From: Alitta virens
Lineage: Eukaryota; Annelida; Polychaeta; Phyllodocida; Nereididae
Direction: 5' to 3'
Assembly (NCBI GenBank): GCA_932294295.1
Contig: OW028576.1
Span: 23,691,227 to 23,755,226, forward strand
Length of the DNA stretch: 64,000 nt
The translations under genes were made by a program, and so were the position numbers. The notes beneath the pieces were generated by a model, which saw nothing but the letters and a program-made list of their open reading frames with translations, was not told where the DNA came from and ran no database searches. Every line of letters starts with the position of its first letter. Position 1 is the first letter of the stretch. Of the stretch, positions 60,801 to 64,000 are shown one piece after another.

Positions 60801-63800
60801 ATAGTGTAATCCAAAATAAATGTTCACTTGATTTTTTGTTTTATTTTTGAAAATATGCCAGAGAAACAATTTTGATATAAATTTTACAAAAAAGACAAAA
60901 CCCTATTTTGTAACTCATAAAAACCGCTCTAAGTACAAATTAACTTCAAGTTATGTACCTTTGCAATGATCATTTTTTGCTACTTTTTCATCATTATAGC
61001 CATTTGTTACGATCAGAAATGACAATGGGAAATTTAGCAAACTTCAAGTTTGGGCTGTTCCATTAAAGAAAAGGGGGGTGGGACCAGAACATTTTCAGAC
61101 CCCCCCATCCCCGATATCTGTTTTGTTTTGACAGACCCCCCCCCCCCCCCCCACCCCTGCTTTTTCTACATTAAGATATTAAGAAAATACTGGTTAACAA
61201 CCCCCTCACACCCTTTTTCTCTTATGGAGAACCCCCCCCTCTCATCTCCACCCACTTTTGCAAAAAATTTCTTGTCCATCCCCACCTCACCCTCTTTTTT
61301 AAATGTAACAGCTCTCATTACTTTCCCAGAAGTTTTTTTATTAGCTAGAAAGTTGGGATACCTAATTATTGCGAACATTTCTCTCCATTTTGTGCTGCTC
61401 AATGCTATTTGTTGCAAAATATGTCCAAAAAACAAATGGACTTTTATCATGGATCCTGGTATAGTATAACTTAGAATCTTTTGTCCCTATATTTTCAGCT
61501 TTTGATAAACGCAACTGAAGACCACGAAGATGCACTTTTGTTTACACAAGGTATTGTTGAAATTTGTTTTTCAAATAAAAATTAACTGGATATCATTTTT
61601 TACTTCCATTTAATTATTATTTTTTAAATCTGTGTACATCTAAAATGTATTACTGCATAACAGGCTACCCACTGAAACCTATAAAACCTATATTTGGATT
61701 TTAGAACCAATAATTATCCAAAAAATTACCTAAAAAACCTTTGCTTTGGCAATAATTCTGCCGTGGAAAATTTAAAGTTTTTCAGAAACAGCCGGCTTGC
61801 TTTGTCAATAAAGCACCTGAAGTAGCTTCACGCAGTAAAAACTCAGTATGCACATATGTTGAAGTCCCACGGATGTCTTCCATGCTCCTGAAGTGGAAAT
61901 GATACACATGTGCATATTGAAGACTATTACTGCAGCGAACTGTGGACATGTGGCAAACAAGTAATAAGGAAAGGACTTAAAACACCGAAACCGAGGTGTA
62001 AAATTAGATATCTTTGAAAAATAAGAAGGAACTCGGCATCCCAAAACCTTTAAAAACCTATATTTTTCAATTTAAAACCTATTAAACAACCTATATTTTG
62101 GAAGAGGTTGAGTGGGAGGCCTGCCTAATGAAGATTTGTAACTGTTTCCTGACAATAGTATGTTTTCTACATTTACATTTTTGAAATCGCAGAAAAAGTG
62201 ACCTGTGGCCAACGTTTGAAGAATTTCCTACCAAACGGCATGAATATATTGGCACTGATCATCAAGAATTTCATTATCATGAAACGACAGATAGGGTAAA
62301 TATAATTGCGAGTTATGTCCTTCATAATTGCTGATATTAATGAAAGTGGACACTGAAAATTACTAATGAATTAACTAAATGAATTAACTAAACCACAGTT
62401 GAAAGATTATTTTGATAGTGCACTTTTTTCCTTTGTATTCTTTGAAGATAATTATTTAATTCAAATCACAAAAAATGTATACCTTAAATTTTCAAGAAAG
62501 ATAGGTCCTTTTAGCCATTTGTACGTGCAAACTTATGTTCATAGTTATTTTGTAGTAACATCCAGGGTAGAAAAGAGTGATCTGACCATTCAGATGAAAA
62601 ATTGTAAGAAACCCGGACGGAATAATTTTTTTTCTTGAATTGAAGTAGATATATGTTTATTTATTTTTTTCCAGATTCTTGATTTTTGAATTTTTACTTC
62701 CATCTTTCCAAATCATTCTCTTCTGTTTGTGCATCGGTCGAGAACCTCGAGACCTAAACATGGCGACTGTGAATGATGATGTCGGTTTGTTTGGAGCAGC
62801 ATTTTTACAAAATATAGACAATCATTGTATAAGTCAGGTGAGATGAGAAATGCTATAATATTGTTCTCTAGATTATGAATATTGTTAAGCATGGCTTTGA
62901 TATGAGTATTTTTTGGTGGTTTACCTTTAAAATGGTACAGGTGGTCAAGTAAATTTGTACCAAAATGTCAATATGTCATGCAACTAACATTTGTAATATG
63001 TGATTAACAAACTGACTCAGAAGCAGTATTTTCTTCACCTATATTTTGGTTTGTTTATGAAATTACATAACTCAGAATAAAATATTTTTGCGAAAACAAG
63101 AATGTAGTTATTTAAAATAATGTTAGAATTATATAACAGGGTCACTCTAGGCTTGGCCTTTACAGGAGACATGCCTCTGTTGTAATTGATTGACAAATAT
63201 GGCATATAGGAAAAACGAAGAAGTTCTGTACCTTGCTGCTCTTTAGTTTCAGTGTGCACTCACATTAGTGTCATTTATTTAATTTATATGTTGTATATTT
63301 ACAGATGAATTACACAGATTTTAACGCTTCTATACAAACAGTAAAGGATGGAGGCGCTTGGGGAGTTATACACATTCCGTCAACTTTTTCTAATGACTTA
63401 TTTAAAAGGTTGTCAATTTATTACTCGCTTGAATTTAAAGATGAATTAATTTCAGTTGTATGGATGGTTTTCATATAAATCCAACCTATATCATCTTGAC
63501 AATGAATACAATCCTATGGAAGTTTACAATTAATATTTTGGAATATTTGGAAATTACTGAAATATTTCTACATATTTTTTTCAGATACATCAGTGGGAAA
63601 ACTGTTGATAATGCGACAATTTACGGCAGCACTGTTCATCTATACCTTGACATGACAAGTATGTTTTTTTTTTGCATTGAACCACCAAAGTACCCATTGC
63701 CAAAATGTAGAATTGAAGAAAAAGTACCTCTGTGATATGGTGTTGCATAATTGCTGATTTTGAATCATATCGAAATTGTATAGCATAATATAACATATAT

Positions 63801-63989
63801 ATGTATGAAGTAAAAATGATTCATTATTTGTCTGAAGTATAAACGACTACCTTTTTTTTTTTACATCTGACAGATCAAGAAATTTTTATCACGATTCAAG
63901 AAAAGTTACTTCTGGCGTTCCAGCAGTTTGCCGAGAAACTTCTGCATTCAGCGGGAGGCAACCCTGCCTTGGCTGATATGCCTATCAAG
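54630..63989 (+). CDS. ABC transporter, ABCG20/ABCG23-like (ABCH-like) half-transporter, 5' 13 coding exons (gene continues past the window)
   Basis: Thirteen exons join without a frame break into 508 codons: 54630-54844, 55311-55470, 55966-56120, 58665-58772, 59243-59336, 59906-59977, 60096-60203, 61499-61550, 62193-62295, 62675-62837, 63305-63408, 63585-63658 and 63874-63989. All introns are GT-AG. The ATG follows an in-frame TGA at 54624 and a 3' splice site at 54618, so the 5' UTR is spliced. The nucleotide-binding domain is complete: Walker [10 protein letters not shown] (77-85), Q-loop GYMPQ (Q125), signature SGGQQ (177-181), Walker B LLILDE (196-201) with TVGVD, and H-loop TTHY (H234). 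A linker follows, then the first membrane segment (about 350-375). The NBD-then-membrane order and the [14 protein letters not shown] and [11 protein letters not shown] motifs fit the ABCG20/23-like group, probably ATP-driven lipid or xenobiotic export as a dimer; the substrate is unknown. The ABC2 membrane domain is mostly outside the window. Confidence 0.94.
55311..55470 (+). CDS. ABC gene exon 2: Walker A to Q-loop
   Basis: Bounded by TTGTAG and GTATTT. Encodes [20 protein letters not shown] through KRVGYMPQ, the P-loop and the Q-loop. Confidence 0.95.
55966..56120 (+). CDS. ABC gene exon 3: helical subdomain
   Basis: Bounded by GTTCTTCAG and GTAAGCC. Encodes [20 protein letters not shown] to RRIDQL, just before the signature motif. 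Confidence 0.95.
56121..58664 (+). other. ABC intron 3
   Basis: A 2544-bp GT-AG intron containing the 21-bp repeat and GTCAGT/CAGTCAGT tetranucleotide-like runs (58095-58122, 58520-58558). No other coding signal. Confidence 0.85.
56348..56456 (+). repeat. 21-bp tandem repeat, 5 copies, in ABC intron 3
   Basis: Units GAAGATTTAGAACTCCCCCA are nearly perfect. The 21-bp length keeps an EDLELPQ frame open, but the tract lies between exon 3 and exon 4 and has no splice context. Confidence 0.92.
58665..58772 (+). CDS. ABC gene exon 4: signature motif and Walker B
   Basis: Bounded by ATTTTCAG and GTCTGG (a weaker donor). Encodes [15 protein letters not shown] and [18 protein letters not shown]. The preceding intron is 2.5 kb, the largest seen in this gene. 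Confidence 0.95.
59243..59336 (+). CDS. ABC gene exon 5: H-loop
   Basis: Bounded by TTTCTTCAG and GTAAGG. Encodes [10 protein letters not shown] then [18 protein letters not shown], containing the switch histidine. Confidence 0.95.
59906..59977 (+). CDS. ABC gene exon 6
   Basis: A 72-bp exon bounded by CACATAAG and GTAATA. Encodes [18 protein letters not shown], the last strand of the nucleotide-binding domain. Confidence 0.92.
60096..60203 (+). CDS. ABC gene exon 7
   Basis: Bounded by TTTGACAG and GTAAGT. Starts [14 protein letters not shown], the conserved end of the nucleotide-binding domain, then enters an acidic linker. Confidence 0.92.
60204..61498 (+). other. ABC intron 7, with a C-rich repeat
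   Basis: A 1295-bp GT-AG intron. At 61048-61310 lies a repeat-like segment that starts GGGCTGTTCCATTAAAG and continues with several long C tracts (15 or more C near 61136-61151). It looks like a MITE relative of the poly-G class, but only one end is clear. Confidence 0.7.
61499..61550 (+). CDS. ABC gene exon 8 (linker)
   Basis: A 52-bp exon bounded by ATTTTCAG and GTATTG. Encodes [17 protein letters not shown]. Poorly conserved linker sequence, supported by splice sites and by phase agreement on both sides. Confidence 0.8.
62193..62295 (+). CDS. ABC gene exon 9
   Basis: Bounded by AATCGCAG and GTAAAT. Encodes the linker-to-membrane region ending [15 protein letters not shown], the basic stretch that precedes the first membrane helix. 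Confidence 0.88.
62675..62837 (+). CDS. ABC gene exon 10: first membrane helix
   Basis: Bounded by TTTTTTCCAG and GTGAGA. Encodes [20 protein letters not shown] (first membrane helix), then the start of an extracellular loop with [14 protein letters not shown]. Confidence 0.93.
63305..63408 (+). CDS. ABC gene exon 11
   Basis: Bounded by ATTTACAG and GTTGTC (non-consensus donor). Encodes [20 protein letters not shown], with N-x-S/T sites typical of the large extracellular loop. Confidence 0.9.
63585..63658 (+). CDS. ABC gene exon 12
   Basis: Bounded by TTTTTCAG and GTATGT. Encodes [20 protein letters not shown], part of the extracellular domain. Confidence 0.9.
63874..63989 (+). CDS. ABC gene exon 13 (last in window)
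   Basis: Bounded by TCTGACAG and GTAGGAG. Encodes [20 protein letters not shown] to DMPIK. It ends in phase 0; later exons with the remaining membrane helices lie beyond position 64000. Confidence 0.92.
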
Positions 63990-64000
63990 GTAGGAGTTTA

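Noticed and set aside
1..64000. tRNA, rRNA or snRNA genes
   Set aside because: No cloverleaf or conserved RNA gene was recognised by eye; only a B-box-like SINE remnant near 246. A covariance-model scan would be decisive.

Overview
This is an AT-rich animal genome window with spliced genes, long introns and abundant repeats. There are no operons and no prokaryotic features. Two kinds of gene support a marine invertebrate such as a mollusc or other spiralian, an echinoderm or a hemichordate: a Patched-domain (PTCHD3-like) transporter and an ABC half-transporter of the type labelled ABCG20/ABCG23-like or ABCH-like. The repeat landscape fits too: many short DNA transposons (MITEs), poly-G tracts and minisatellites. 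I cannot name the species from sequence alone.

Layout. Positions 1-2642 are the 3' flank of the first gene. A complete three-exon Patched-domain gene lies on the minus strand (coding 10090 down to 2643, 970 residues; splice phases agree at both junctions). Its 4.1-kb first intron holds two copies of a palindromic MITE and one mariner-like MITE. From about 10.2 to 54.6 kb there is no intact conventional gene. This gap lies between two divergently transcribed genes and is filled with repeats: 17-bp and pentanucleotide arrays; a 28-copy 78-bp minisatellite enclosed by inverted arms of about 0.6 kb (21.7-28.3 kb); 228-bp, 119-bp and 186-bp tandem duplications; a duplicated block with exon-like units (36.0-37.75 kb); a nested tandem array whose unit length changes in 21-bp steps (38.4-41.65 kb); microsatellites at 43.1 and 47.1 kb; hAT-like MITEs with 8-bp target duplications; and a decayed transposon-like ORF interrupted by a LINE fragment (49.3-50.9 kb).

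From 54.6 kb to the right edge, the plus strand carries the first 13 coding exons (508 codons) of the ABC transporter. These cover the whole nucleotide-binding domain and the start of the membrane domain. The gene runs past the window.

Both genes encode multi-pass membrane transport proteins, one of the RND/Patched type and one an ABC half-transporter. They are 44 kb apart and transcribed away from each other, and nothing in the sequence shows that they work together. The most unusual feature is the inverted-repeat-bounded minisatellite, which has the structure of a foldback-type element. Next are the MITE insertions datable by their target duplications and the nested LINE insertion.
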